60,214 nucleotides of DNA from Candidatus Fermentithermobacillaceae bacterium (GTDB lineage: Bacteria > Bacillota > Sulfobacillia > Fermentithermobacillales > Fermentithermobacillaceae). Below, one piece after another: positions 16,217 through 24,914 of this stretch. The notes below the pieces were generated by a model, which was given only the letters and a program-made list of their open reading frames with translations, was not told where the DNA came from and ran no database searches. Within the stretch, counting starts at the first letter, position 1. The number at the start of each line of letters is the position of its first letter. The DNA is taken from positions 1-60,214 of the forward strand of contig DULO01000022.1 of assembly GCA_012840345.1 (NCBI GenBank), read 5' to 3'. Both the position numbers and the translations under genes were made by a program.

Positions 16217-16486
16217 TCAAGCGTCTTTGCCGAAGCGTTTGGATTCCGCCAAGCCTTCGCCGCGGACTGGTAATCCATACCTACAAGCATAGGTTCCCCA
16301 TTCTTGCGCGCGGTACCTGCCCGCTACGCGAGTGTATCTGCCTGCCCAAACACGTACATCCCCACGCCGAGAAACGGAAGGGTATCTATACTGGGCCACG
16401 CTGGTCTTAACCGGATGACTTGGGGAACAATCTGCGTCCGGAACTCCCGCTTCGTTTTGCCAGTCAGAGATGTGTGGTAGATTCAT
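16217..16486 (-). CDS. Small Tyr/Arg-rich protein of unknown function
   Basis: The ATG at 16486 is preceded by GGAGCGG at a suitable distance and gives 89 aa. The middle is rich in Tyr, Arg, Val and Gly (QYRYPSVSRRGDVRVW and GRYTRVAGRYRAQEWG). I know no family like it. The composition is reminiscent of small spore-coat or adhesive proteins, but that is conjecture. Support comes from the ribosome-binding site and the six-base gap to the DUF2164 gene. Confidence 0.4.
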   Translation of the reverse strand: MNLPHISDWQNEAGVPDADCSPSHPVKTSVAQYRYPSVSRRGDVRVWAGRYTRVAGRYRAQEWGTYACRYGLPVRGEGLAESKRFGKDA

Positions 16487-16599
16487 GGTGACACCGCTCC
16501 GGTAGCAACACTGCTTCAGACGTAATTGGACTCCCACGTACACAGCGTCGGTTCGCGGCAGTGGCTGGTTTATCCAGGTTGTTGCTTCTGGTCGGGGGG

Positions 16600-16816
16600 A
16601 GTAGTATGAAAACTACGACTGAGCGACGGCAGTAGTTGAATTCTTACAACTCGTCGGGGCGAGTGGTACCAAAACTACAACTGGGCGACGGCAGTGGTTG
16701 AGTTCTTACAACTGGTCCGAGCCAGTGGTACGAAAACTACGACCCGGCGGCAACAGTGGTTAGAATGATGCTACTGCCCGCCGTAAGTGGTAGGAAGACT
16801 ACAACCGAGCGACTGC
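16600..16816. repeat. Array of seven 31-bp units with dyad-symmetric cores
   Basis: Seven units of exactly 31 bp start at 16600, 16631, 16662, 16693, 16724, 16755 and 16786. Each begins AGTAGT or AGTGGT, followed by a mirrored ACTAC or ACAACT about ten bases later, and ends in about ten G+C-rich bases. Two subtypes alternate (core GTACCAAAACTACAAC and core GTTGAATTCTTACAACT), so a 62-bp higher-order period is visible. Degenerate units flank both ends (about 16569-16599 and 16817-16847). The array fills most of the region 16487-16895 upstream of a lipoprotein gene. It cannot be coding, since 31 is not divisible by 3, and it has no spacer/repeat split as in CRISPR. Confidence 0.9.
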
Positions 16817-16895
16817 AGTAGTAACAATCTCGCTTTCGGCCCGGAACCGTAGCATCTTTGAGACTCCGGAATTGCCCAAGAAAGGGGCTTTGAAC

Positions 16896-18524
16896 ATGCG
16901 CAGCTTATACAGAGGCAGATCTCGCCTCGTCATTCTTATGATGGCCATGCTTTGCGTTACACTCCTTACCTCCTGCAAGCCGAAAGAACCTGATTGGAGC
17001 GAGGAGTACGTTCTCGAGCCCCATGTGATCAGGACTTACCAAAGCGAGGACTGGGTTTGGGCCGGCGACCCGTCAAGAGCTATCTCCCCTGATGGGAAGT
17101 GGCTCCTGGTCTCCCAATACGGCATGTCAAAGAGTATCCTGGCAGTGCCATTGAAGGCTGAAGAAGGACAAGACGCCCAGGGTGCCCAAAGCGGAAACAG
17201 TCAGGTACCGACCCCGGTACCAATGACTGCCGCAGCAGTGGAGTTTAAGACCGAAGCGGACCGCGCTCAATTGCTGCCCGTCGGTTGGCTGTCAGATAGC
17301 AGGTGCGTTTTCCTTGTGGAAGGATACCATGACCAACCTCCTCATAAGGGCCAAACGGGAGTGTCCGTCCTCTCTGGAAATGTAGCGGACGGTGCGGTTG
17401 AGGAAATCTCCTTTGTCCCAATCCCCGAAGGACAACTTAGAGAAGCGAGCATATTCCCGTCCTCCAACTGGCTCGTTCTCGATGCTATGGGGTCTATATG
17501 GACGGTTGACCTGGGAACCGGGGAGGCTAGAGCCTTAAGGAAGTTGGAAGTCCCTGACTACAGCGGCCTTTTCACCCCGAAGGTTTCTCCTGACGGCACA
17601 AAATGCGTCTATGCATCGGATGGGATTGGGTCCGGCCAAGGCGAGAGCGGGCTCTGCCTGCTTGATCTCAAGACGGGAAAGGAAACACTCCTAGCCAGAA
17701 ACGATGACGAGTTACACCTCTACCCCGAATGGTCACCTGATGGGAAGATGGTCGCGACTTACACTGTAGACCGACGGTCAGGAACCACAGGCGCCGCTTG
17801 GTCAAACTTCGAGATTTACCCGGGGGATGACGCGCCGATGGCTTGGGGAACGGCCATCCGCGTGCTCGACCTCAGCGGCAGTACCGTCAAAGAGATTTCG
17901 GTAGAAGACAAGATACTGGGTCTTTTCAAATGGGCTCCGGACTCCAAATCTCTCGCTTTTCTTGCCGCGCGAAAAATCCCCGCTCCGGATATCGACGGCA
18001 ACTGGGAAGTCGTGATGCCCAGTCCCGACAGCGTTGTGATATCGTCGGTGGACCCCTCCGAGCGGGCAACCACGATAGCCGATCTGGGGCAACAAGCCGC
18101 CAACACCTCAACCGGATATCTAAGTTCGTATGTAGTCGGGTTTGATCCGGAATCCAAGGGTGTGTTCTACGAGACTCTCAACGAAGAAGCTTGGTTGATA
18201 TGGTACCGCGCCAAAGGTAAGACGGGGATTCAGTCAGAGCCGGACAAACCGGTAATAGTGGCTGAAGGCCCGTGGCACCACACCCCGAGCATCCCTGCGT
18301 TTAAGGAGCAGGGCAAGAGCTTTGTCGCTTTTATTACTGGAAGCGGCCCCAAGCTCAGCATGTACCTGGCCGGTCCTACCGCGATTAGGAATGTGGCGAA
18401 CTGGGAAGGCCTAACCAGCGTGATAGTGGCCTATGATGAAAAGACGCTGGTAGTGAGCACCTTTACCGATGTCTACAGCCTATCGGTATACGAGATGCAC
18501 TCGCCGGCTAGGAGAACACCATAG
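16896..18524 (+). CDS. Lipoprotein with TolB/WD40-like beta-propeller repeats
   Basis: A 542-aa secreted lipoprotein. The signal peptide ends in LLTSC, with the acylated cysteine at residue 27. The mature part has repeated blades with the SPDG motif of TolB-like propellers: AISPDGKWLLVS, KVSPDGTKCVYAS, EWSPDGKMVATY and KWAPDSKSLAFLA. It should sit on the outer face of the membrane and bind a partner or ligand; no enzyme motif is visible. The ATG at 16896 is chosen because AAAGGGG precedes it. The larger propeller lipoprotein at 20442 is a probable distant paralogue. The 31-bp array lies directly upstream. Confidence 0.75.
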   Translation: MRSLYRGRSRLVILMMAMLCVTLLTSCKPKEPDWSEEYVLEPHVIRTYQSEDWVWAGDPSRAISPDGKWLLVSQYGMSKSILAVPLKAEEGQDAQGAQSGNSQVPTPVPMTAAAVEFKTEADRAQLLPVGWLSDSRCVFLVEGYHDQPPHKGQTGVSVLSGNVADGAVEEISFVPIPEGQLREASIFPSSNWLVLDAMGSIWTVDLGTGEARALRKLEVPDYSGLFTPKVSPDGTKCVYASDGIGSGQGESGLCLLDLKTGKETLLARNDDELHLYPEWSPDGKMVATYTVDRRSGTTGAAWSNFEIYPGDDAPMAWGTAIRVLDLSGSTVKEISVEDKILGLFKWAPDSKSLAFLAARKIPAPDIDGNWEVVMPSPDSVVISSVDPSERATTIADLGQQAANTSTGYLSSYVVGFDPESKGVFYETLNEEAWLIWYRAKGKTGIQSEPDKPVIVAEGPWHHTPSIPAFKEQGKSFVAFITGSGPKLSMYLAGPTAIRNVANWEGLTSVIVAYDEKTLVVSTFTDVYSLSVYEMHSPARRTP

Positions 18525-18667
18525 TGCCAGAACCAAGGGTAAGTCATCAATCTTTGATGGCCTCTCTCCGCGCGGCCTCAGTTTCTCAGGATTTCCCTCG
18601 GATTCGTGCAAGCTGAGACATCGCGCCCGCAATAGCGTAGTATTGCTCTGGATGGGGAGGGATCGAC

Positions 18668-19144
18668 GTGAGCAACAGACGAAGAATCACAAGCATCAAG
18701 CCTGGACGCGCACCATCGTTCTTGGGTGGAATCGGTTCTGCCTTCGCGGTCATCTTCGGCATATTCTGGACCGCCATGGCATTCTCGATAACAAGACACT
18801 CGCCGTTTGGCGGCGTCTCGATCATTTTCCCCCTGTTCGGCATCTTGTTCATAATCATGGGAGTCGTTAACGCGGTATACAACTTCAGACAGGCCACACA
18901 GAAAAACCGGTACTCGGTTCTGGATATCACTGACTCAGAAACCGAACCCGATCCGCTGAATGAACGGTTCGGCCCTATCATCGAAGGGCATGTGTTCGAA
19001 ACTCACCAAGGTGATGTTGAGTTCGAGGCTCATGATGACGGCACACGTGATAACCGTCGTCCGCGTTTTTGCCCGTATTGCGGGGACGACCTAGGTGAGG
19101 ACTTCCGCTTTTGCCCATCGTGCGGCAAGCGATTGCCGGAATAG
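18668..19144 (+). CDS. Membrane protein with C-terminal zinc ribbon
   Basis: A 158-aa protein. Two hydrophobic helices at about residues 19-40 and 47-68 are joined by a short loop. The C-terminus is a cytoplasmic-type double CxxC zinc ribbon: FCPYCGDDLGEDFRFCPSCG. A charged linker of about 55 residues connects them. The start is a GTG preceded by GGGGAGGG. The function is unknown. The position, 140 bases after the lipoprotein gene and in the same direction, suggests a shared context. Confidence 0.6.
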   Translation: MSNRRRITSIKPGRAPSFLGGIGSAFAVIFGIFWTAMAFSITRHSPFGGVSIIFPLFGILFIIMGVVNAVYNFRQATQKNRYSVLDITDSETEPDPLNERFGPIIEGHVFETHQGDVEFEAHDDGTRDNRRPRFCPYCGDDLGEDFRFCPSCGKRLPE

Positions 19145-19202
19145 GCCTAGACGACGGAGAGCGAGCTAAAACTGTTTCGAGAAAAGCAAGCGCTTGGCGA
19201 GA

Positions 19203-20165
19203 TTACGAGGCCTGCCCCCGACGTCTCAGTATCCTACTGATGAGCAGTACGACGGCCATGCCTGCGCATACCCATGCCAGAACAGACTTCATGATGTCAA
19301 CGATGGTGGTTGGGTCCAACGGGGCGAGTATGCGGAGGTTCTGAGGGGGCAGTTCGTTGAAGTGCGCCACGTAAGTGTTGCCTTTGCGTTGGAATCCCTC
19401 CAAGGAGGTTTGAATGCGGATATGGGCCGGCACGTTAACCGTGACAGTCAGGTCAGCGAAGTCCTTCCAATACCGGGCCGGCTCCAAGAAGTAGTAGAAC
19501 TCAGCGGTCGGGTTTACGTACGAGTAACCCTTGCGCTCCTTGATGACAGCAGCCTTTTCGGAGTAGGTTACCTCAAGGGTATGCGTGCTCCCGGCCGCGA
19601 AGTCCAACTTAAACATTGATATCTCAAGGTCATAGCCAGCGTTGGTGTCGCCCGTTCTCTCACCGGTACTCGCGAATCGCAGGATTTCCTCAAAGGTGGG
19701 TTCCCAAGCGCCGTACTCGACCCACGATCCCACGTTGTCCCAGTGCCTAGACAACAGGTCGCCTACATAGACCTCCTTTCCTGATATGTTCCACGGCATC
19801 GTCTTGGATCCCAGAACTTGAACACTTTCCCCGTCAACACGCACTTGAGCCTTAGTCGAGGGGTTGTTGGCTACGAAAGCCACCAGGGTGGAAACATCCT
19901 CCTGCGAAGTGTTGCGCATCTCGTAAGTAGCGGTGATATCGGCGTAAGCCTCTTCTTCGCCCGTCACCTTTATGTCGTATACCAGGTCTTCCGACACTAT
20001 CTCGATGAACTCGTGCTTGACCGGCAGGAAAAACACGGCGTCGCCGTCCTCCACGGATTTCGGAGGACCGGCGTTGGCGTAAACAGTGGCAGCGAAAAGG
20101 TTCGGCAAGAAGAGCACGCTAATGATGATAGCAAGCGTCATCCTTCCATACATCCGTCTATCCAT
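19203..20165 (-). CDS. Secreted, membrane-anchored protein of unknown function
   Basis: A 320-aa protein with a signal peptide (hydrophobic residues of about 9-27, likely cleavage after VYANA) and a C-terminal transmembrane helix (about 295-314) followed by a short basic tail. The body between is beta-rich with patterns such as ITATYEMRNTSQEDVSTLVAFV and TLEVTYSEKAAV, as in surface Ig-like or adhesion modules. The start at 20165 has AAGGGGG before it; a longer frame to 20195 is less likely. It converges with the zinc-ribbon gene and diverges from the large lipoprotein. I do not assign a family. Confidence 0.6.
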   Translation of the reverse strand: MDRRMYGRMTLAIIISVLFLPNLFAATVYANAGPPKSVEDGDAVFFLPVKHEFIEIVSEDLVYDIKVTGEEEAYADITATYEMRNTSQEDVSTLVAFVANNPSTKAQVRVDGESVQVLGSKTMPWNISGKEVYVGDLLSRHWDNVGSWVEYGAWEPTFEEILRFASTGERTGDTNAGYDLEISMFKLDFAAGSTHTLEVTYSEKAAVIKERKGYSYVNPTAEFYYFLEPARYWKDFADLTVTVNVPAHIRIQTSLEGFQRKGNTYVAHFNELPPQNLRILAPLDPTTIVDIMKSVLAWVCAGMAVVLLISRILRRRGQAS

Positions 20166-20441
20166 CGGAAAAACCCCCTTAGTCTCTGCCACCACGCGGT
20201 ATGCCGGACTCCCATGTTGGGCTGTCTCGCCTCTTCAGCTGTCGTTGGACTCCAGTCTCGGTTTATCTGTTCCACGTCGAACAGTCAACTTGCCCTCGGG
20301 GTGGTACGCTGCTCATCAGTCTCGGGAAGGGAACACGCCCCACTTTGTCGTATAAAGAGAGGGTCAAAAGCGGAGCATTTTGCGCCTGCGACGCTCAGAC
20401 CGGCTCAGCTTGGTCCGACAACATCGTGAGGAGTGCTGCGG

Positions 20442-23048
20442 ATGCTCGAACAACATTGCGGGACGCGCAGCATGCGTAGAACGGGCAACCCGCGGGTGAC
20501 CTTGGAACAGCGCGCGTCTGCAGCACTGTTTAGGCGCGCCCATGCGGTATCGTTGACGTTTGCTGGGCGTACACTGGCGGTACTGTTGGCCTTCTGCCTC
20601 TTGGTGCCTACCCTCGCCTCTTGTACGCTTCCCGTTATGGCCTGGCGCCAAGAACCTCCTTCTCTGTACATCGAAAGCCTCTCCGGCACCATCCCGGCGT
20701 TCCGAAACGCGTTCACCTGGCCCGCGTCTCCCGAAGGACTTAAGCATCTCGAACGGAAAGAGACGTCGCCGGAACCGGCTTACGTAGCGGCGACAGCTCC
20801 CGGCGAAACTCTCCAATTCACCCTTAGCGGATGCCCAAGAAAGCCTCAATCAGTTTTTTTGGAGCTGTTCGATTCCTCGGTGTTTACGGACCCTGACGCT
20901 TGGGAGCCCTTGTACTCTTTCACTTGGGACTCCGCGGCCTTGTATTACACACCTCTTGTGGGAAACGAAATGACGTTGAGCTGGACCGTCCCCCTTGAGG
21001 GCGCGAACCGGAAAGCTGAAGGCCTCAACCCGCAGGACATCCCACGCTGGGACAAAGACGACTATTGCTTGTCAGTTTACGTCCTGTGGGACACTCCAGA
21101 AGAGACGCTCGCCACTCTCAAGCCGATCCACGTCCAGTACATCGCGCGCCTCGCCATCGCTGACAAAGAACTCATAGAGCGCGCCGCGCAATTATCAGAA
21201 GAGGTGTTCAGAGCGGCATGGGAGGGTGACCAGGAAACGATCGCCGCGTTAATCCCCGACGTTTGCTTGGAGAACGAGACCAACGGTACCGGGGAGAGCA
21301 ACTATCCGAGCAATCCTTTTGACACGCGGATGGAGTCCTGGGAGTCCATACTCTGGGAAAGCGATGAAATGGAGTTTTCTTTGGCGTCCGATCCCCAGTT
21401 CCACCTTGCGGAACTGAGAAGCCATTCGGCGGAGCCATACGCGAAAGTAGATATAACATACAAAGTGAAGGTCAAAGACAACGAGGGCAAGTCGGGGTTG
21501 TGGAGTTTCAGAGAGTCGTACAGGCTGGAATTGGGAAAGTCGGTCACGAAACCGTTGAGTTTCATGGAAAGGCGCGGGGAACCAGACTTCGACGAGAATA
21601 CCCCGCCCGAGTGGCTGCCGAAGGTGTCCCGGGAAGGACAAGTGTCTAAGGTCGGTCCGTTCTGCGATTTGTCGTGGCCCTACGGTGTTTGGAGCGATGA
21701 CGGCAAGTACATGGCGTTCATCGCCTGTGAGTCTACAGGACACGCGGGGATCTGGGTCGTCTCGCGAGACGGTTCCGAGCTTAAGCCTCTGTACATCCTC
21801 TATGAGCCCGAAACTCCGGTCCCGCCCACCTACCTTCACCTCCTAGGCTGGGCTCCCGACCAACACAAGGTGCGGTTTTACGTAAGCGGGTATCAGCCGG
21901 GTCCAGGTCCAGACGCCGAAGACTGCGGGTTCTGGTTCGCTGAGGCTGACGTCGCTACAGGAGAAACGCGAAGCGTAGCGTTCTTGAGGTCCGGACGGTG
22001 GCGGGTGTCGAACAAGCACGTGACCAAAGACAGAAACGATGTCATCGTGAGAGACCCAGATAGCCTTTGGCGAGTGAACCTGGTTACCGGAGAAACCGTT
22101 AAACTTGCCGAAGACATCCGCCCACCCGGATACGATCTTTTCAACTTGCGCTTCTCGCCTTCGGGCTGGTACGCGGCTGATGTCGCATGGGAGGAAGATG
22201 GGCTTTCCCTGGTCGTGTACGATATGAAGACTGGTGTGAGGACCGACATCCCTTTTCCGGGCAACTATATGGACCCCAACGTTCAGGGCTCTGATGTTGT
22301 GATCCCGTTCTTTCTCTCGTGGACCTCAGACGAACTGCTGACCGTCGGCCTCGCGGATAAGGAACATGTAGGCAGCGATTCAGGTTTCGCGGTCGGTTTC
22401 CAGAAGCTCCAGTTTTACTCCCCCGATGGAACGCTGCGCCGCGAACTTGAGCACCCGGGCGCGACCATCGGTGCATGGGCTTGGACAGACAACGCGGATA
22501 AACTGGCATATACGCTGGTGTCCGTGTCAAAGGGTTCGTCCGACCCCGTGTCTCCGTGGAATTGGCAGGGTTTCTACTGTGAGCTCAAAGAGGTCTGGGT
22601 GCAGGATGCCGCTCATGAAGACCCCTACCAACTGGCTTCTCTAACCGACCAGCCCAACGCCATATCCGCGTCCATGAGCTGGACGGAAAACGACACTGCC
22701 TTGGAAATATGGTTTTACCCGGACTACTGGGAGCCCTCGGCAGATAGGCGCGGCGTACGGATCAACTTGGACGGCGAGATAACCCCTCTGTCGCAGCCTT
22801 CCAACCGCCTCGACGTCGCATGTCCGTGCGGGACCATCGGAGACACTTCGTATTACGTCCTACGCACTCAGGAAGGGTCCCGCGTCTTCGCGGTTGATAC
22901 CGCGGGAAACGAGACAGTCATCTACGAGGGATCCGCTCGTGACCTGACAACGGAGGTTTACTCAGACGTGTTTCTGACGGTTGTAGGCGAGTCGCGTTGG
23001 GACATGTTAGGACATCGCGCGTATATCCTCCTCCATCAACCGCAATAG
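20442..23048 (+). CDS. Large lipoprotein with beta-propeller-like C-terminal half
   Basis: About 868 aa. The membrane segment TLAVLLAFCLLVPTLASC ends in a lipobox, with the cysteine near residue 61, or 51 if the ATG at 20472 is used. Residues of about 60-390 are a separate secreted region with no recognised fold. The rest shows propeller blades: WPYGVWSDDGKYMAFIA, LLGWAPDQHKVRFYV, LRFSPSGWYAADV and AWTDNADKLAYTLV. The ATG at 20442 is preferred for its GAGGAG site. The region 20166-20441 upstream holds only a divergent promoter region. Resemblance in design to the lipoprotein at 16896 suggests a common surface function, unknown at present. Confidence 0.7.
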   Translation: MLEQHCGTRSMRRTGNPRVTLEQRASAALFRRAHAVSLTFAGRTLAVLLAFCLLVPTLASCTLPVMAWRQEPPSLYIESLSGTIPAFRNAFTWPASPEGLKHLERKETSPEPAYVAATAPGETLQFTLSGCPRKPQSVFLELFDSSVFTDPDAWEPLYSFTWDSAALYYTPLVGNEMTLSWTVPLEGANRKAEGLNPQDIPRWDKDDYCLSVYVLWDTPEETLATLKPIHVQYIARLAIADKELIERAAQLSEEVFRAAWEGDQETIAALIPDVCLENETNGTGESNYPSNPFDTRMESWESILWESDEMEFSLASDPQFHLAELRSHSAEPYAKVDITYKVKVKDNEGKSGLWSFRESYRLELGKSVTKPLSFMERRGEPDFDENTPPEWLPKVSREGQVSKVGPFCDLSWPYGVWSDDGKYMAFIACESTGHAGIWVVSRDGSELKPLYILYEPETPVPPTYLHLLGWAPDQHKVRFYVSGYQPGPGPDAEDCGFWFAEADVATGETRSVAFLRSGRWRVSNKHVTKDRNDVIVRDPDSLWRVNLVTGETVKLAEDIRPPGYDLFNLRFSPSGWYAADVAWEEDGLSLVVYDMKTGVRTDIPFPGNYMDPNVQGSDVVIPFFLSWTSDELLTVGLADKEHVGSDSGFAVGFQKLQFYSPDGTLRRELEHPGATIGAWAWTDNADKLAYTLVSVSKGSSDPVSPWNWQGFYCELKEVWVQDAAHEDPYQLASLTDQPNAISASMSWTENDTALEIWFYPDYWEPSADRRGVRINLDGEITPLSQPSNRLDVACPCGTIGDTSYYVLRTQEGSRVFAVDTAGNETVIYEGSARDLTTEVYSDVFLTVVGESRWDMLGHRAYILLHQPQ

Positions 23049-23207
23049 GACTCCTCTTTAGGTAGCTTGATTAGCGTCGCGGGCAATCCCTTGCAGGGTG
23101 GACTGGAGCGGCGTTTTCTCCTGTAGAGGCGCACCATCGTCCGTAACTTTACATAACCTGTTTACGATAACAACATGCCCCTATCAATCCATTGGAGGTT
23201 GAAACCC

Positions 23208-24038
23208 ATGGACGACGCGAAAGCAACAGGCATCTTTGACCAAGTGTCGGACCGCAAGAGGATCTTAGCGGAAATCCGGTTTTGGGTGAGGATTCTGAAA
23301 GAGCATGCTCTCTTCATTCAACTTGGCCTGCCTTGCAACAGGCCCGACCTTATAGCTGAAGCCGGGAGATTCTACGACCTCTTTCAAGGGCTTCAAGACC
23401 AGGTGGAATGCGTCGCGGTGGTGGACCAGGCCCTTCTGGCTGAGCTTGTGAGGGCAGTGGAGGCCCTGATAGCCTTTAAGCATTCCCTCCTCAGGTTGAT
23501 GGTTCAGTGCGAGTTGCCGGGCGCGAATCTCTATCCGCTGCTCCTGGCCCATATCACGCGAGAGGCGATTCATTTTCTCGAGTTCCTCCGGGGTATCGCG
23601 ATGGCCTCGGACCCACTGGTCGCCATCCTCGCGGAGCAATCTTTTTGGCTGCGGCAGATGAAGGAGCACATCGAGTTCATCATCGGATTACTAGACCCCT
23701 CAGAAAAAGAGTTGTTGGCCCAAGCTCACGCGACTCGCGTTGAGTTCTCAAACCTCTTGGAAACCGCCCGAGACCTCGAGTCAATGGCCCTGTCCCGACC
23801 GCAGACCTTCAACGCGGTCATTCGGTTTACCGAGACGTTACTAGAGAGAGTTACTGAACTCCGGAATTTCAAGGCCACCGCTTACGAGCTAGCGGTTCTC
23901 TGCAGACTTCTGAGCGCGCTACCGACTCCCCTCTTGCTCGACCATGTCCGACGCGAGGCTGATAAGTTCCTCGACGAGCTCCGCGAAATGCTAAGAGACC
24001 TTACGCGCTGGGAGGGTTGCCCGCGTCAGAAGCAATAA
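23208..24038 (+). CDS. DUF2935 helical protein
   Basis: A 276-aa all-helical protein with two repeats of one domain. The first holds EIRFWVRILKEHALFIQLGL and HITREAIHFLEFLRG; the second has EQSFWLRQMKEHIEFIIGLL and HVRREADKFLDELREM. The recurring Glu/His positions (FW..xxKEHxxF, REAxxFL) suggest a four-helix bundle that binds a di-metal centre, as known for the DUF2935 family, which is common in Bacillota. TTGGAGG precedes the ATG at 23208. Its role is unknown. It is a single gene. Confidence 0.8.
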   Translation: MDDAKATGIFDQVSDRKRILAEIRFWVRILKEHALFIQLGLPCNRPDLIAEAGRFYDLFQGLQDQVECVAVVDQALLAELVRAVEALIAFKHSLLRLMVQCELPGANLYPLLLAHITREAIHFLEFLRGIAMASDPLVAILAEQSFWLRQMKEHIEFIIGLLDPSEKELLAQAHATRVEFSNLLETARDLESMALSRPQTFNAVIRFTETLLERVTELRNFKATAYELAVLCRLLSALPTPLLLDHVRREADKFLDELREMLRDLTRWEGCPRQKQ

Positions 24039-24150
24039 GGAACTCAACAACACGCGCAACAGAACGCCCAGGCAAGGGTGCTGGACGGTCGTGTATCCGA
24101 TTCGCCTCGGGTAGAGCGACCGGATGTCACCCGGCGGCAGGCCGGCGCCC

Positions 24151-24711
24151 TCACATGGGCTTCTTGTTCTCGTTGAGGCGGCTCACGATCTGCTGAAGTC
24201 TCCTGGCTCTGGTGCTCTCTGTTTTCGCGTCGAGATAGTGCGCCGTGTACGTCCTCCTCACCGACGGAGACATGTTTTGAAAGTTGGTAAACGCGGGCTC
24301 GTAACCCCTCAAGGCCTCGGTCAGAATGTCGATCTGTTCGTCAGATATAGGGCTCTGCTTGGGAGCGTCCCATGTCCCGGCCTTCTTGGCCTCTTCGATT
24401 GCGTCAAAACCCGGTTCAGCCATACGGCCCTCCTCGATGAGCTTGCCGGCGAGTTTGCGGTTCCTCTCAGACCACACGCTGCCCTTTCGTCTAGGGGTGA
24501 ACCGCTTGATGTAGCAGTTCTCGTCAATGCTCTTGATCTGGCCGTCTATCCATCCGAAGCACAGGGCCTCTTCCAGCGCCTCGTCCGCCTTCAGAGTCTT
24601 TACGGCCGGCGTCTTTCCGAATACAAGCCAAACGCCTTGGCTTCTATTGTGGTGCTCAGCAAGCCACTGCCTAAACTCGCCGGCACTTGAGAATCGGAGT
24701 TGTTCGCTCAA
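24151..24711 (-). CDS. YdeI/OmpD-associated family protein
   Basis: A 186-aa protein. The run EEALCFGWIDGQIKSIDENC, the ITRFTPR-like IKRFTPRRKGSVWSERN segment and the helix LIEEGRMAEPGFDAIEEAKK are typical of YdeI-like proteins, sometimes annotated as bacteriocin-protection proteins. The biochemical role is not established. The TTG at 24711 is chosen because TGGAGG lies seven bases upstream; the frame stays open to 24852, but the extra 47 residues do not look like the family. It is divergent from the AraC-type regulator. Confidence 0.75.
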   Translation of the reverse strand: MSEQLRFSSAGEFRQWLAEHHNRSQGVWLVFGKTPAVKTLKADEALEEALCFGWIDGQIKSIDENCYIKRFTPRRKGSVWSERNRKLAGKLIEEGRMAEPGFDAIEEAKKAGTWDAPKQSPISDEQIDILTEALRGYEPAFTNFQNMSPSVRRTYTAHYLDAKTESTRARRLQQIVSRLNENKKPM

Positions 24712-24914
24712 CTCGTAACCTCCATTCGTTCTGTACTCGGTATGGAAATGAACCTCGCGGCTATCCCAGAGCCTTCCGTTAGTCGAGAGGTTTTTCGCTT
24801 TGAGATCCTGAATCTCCCTCTGCCATATTATCTTCTCTCGGAAAATGCTCAATTTCAGTCAAGAACGAAACGGTCCGATCGCGGTATCCTATCCTCGCGG
24901 AAGGAGGAGGCGCT

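Noticed and set aside
16569-16847. Simple rho-independent terminators or attenuators in the 16.6-kb array
   Set aside because: The dyads are short, are repeated every 31 bp and are not followed by T runs, so they do not fit terminators.
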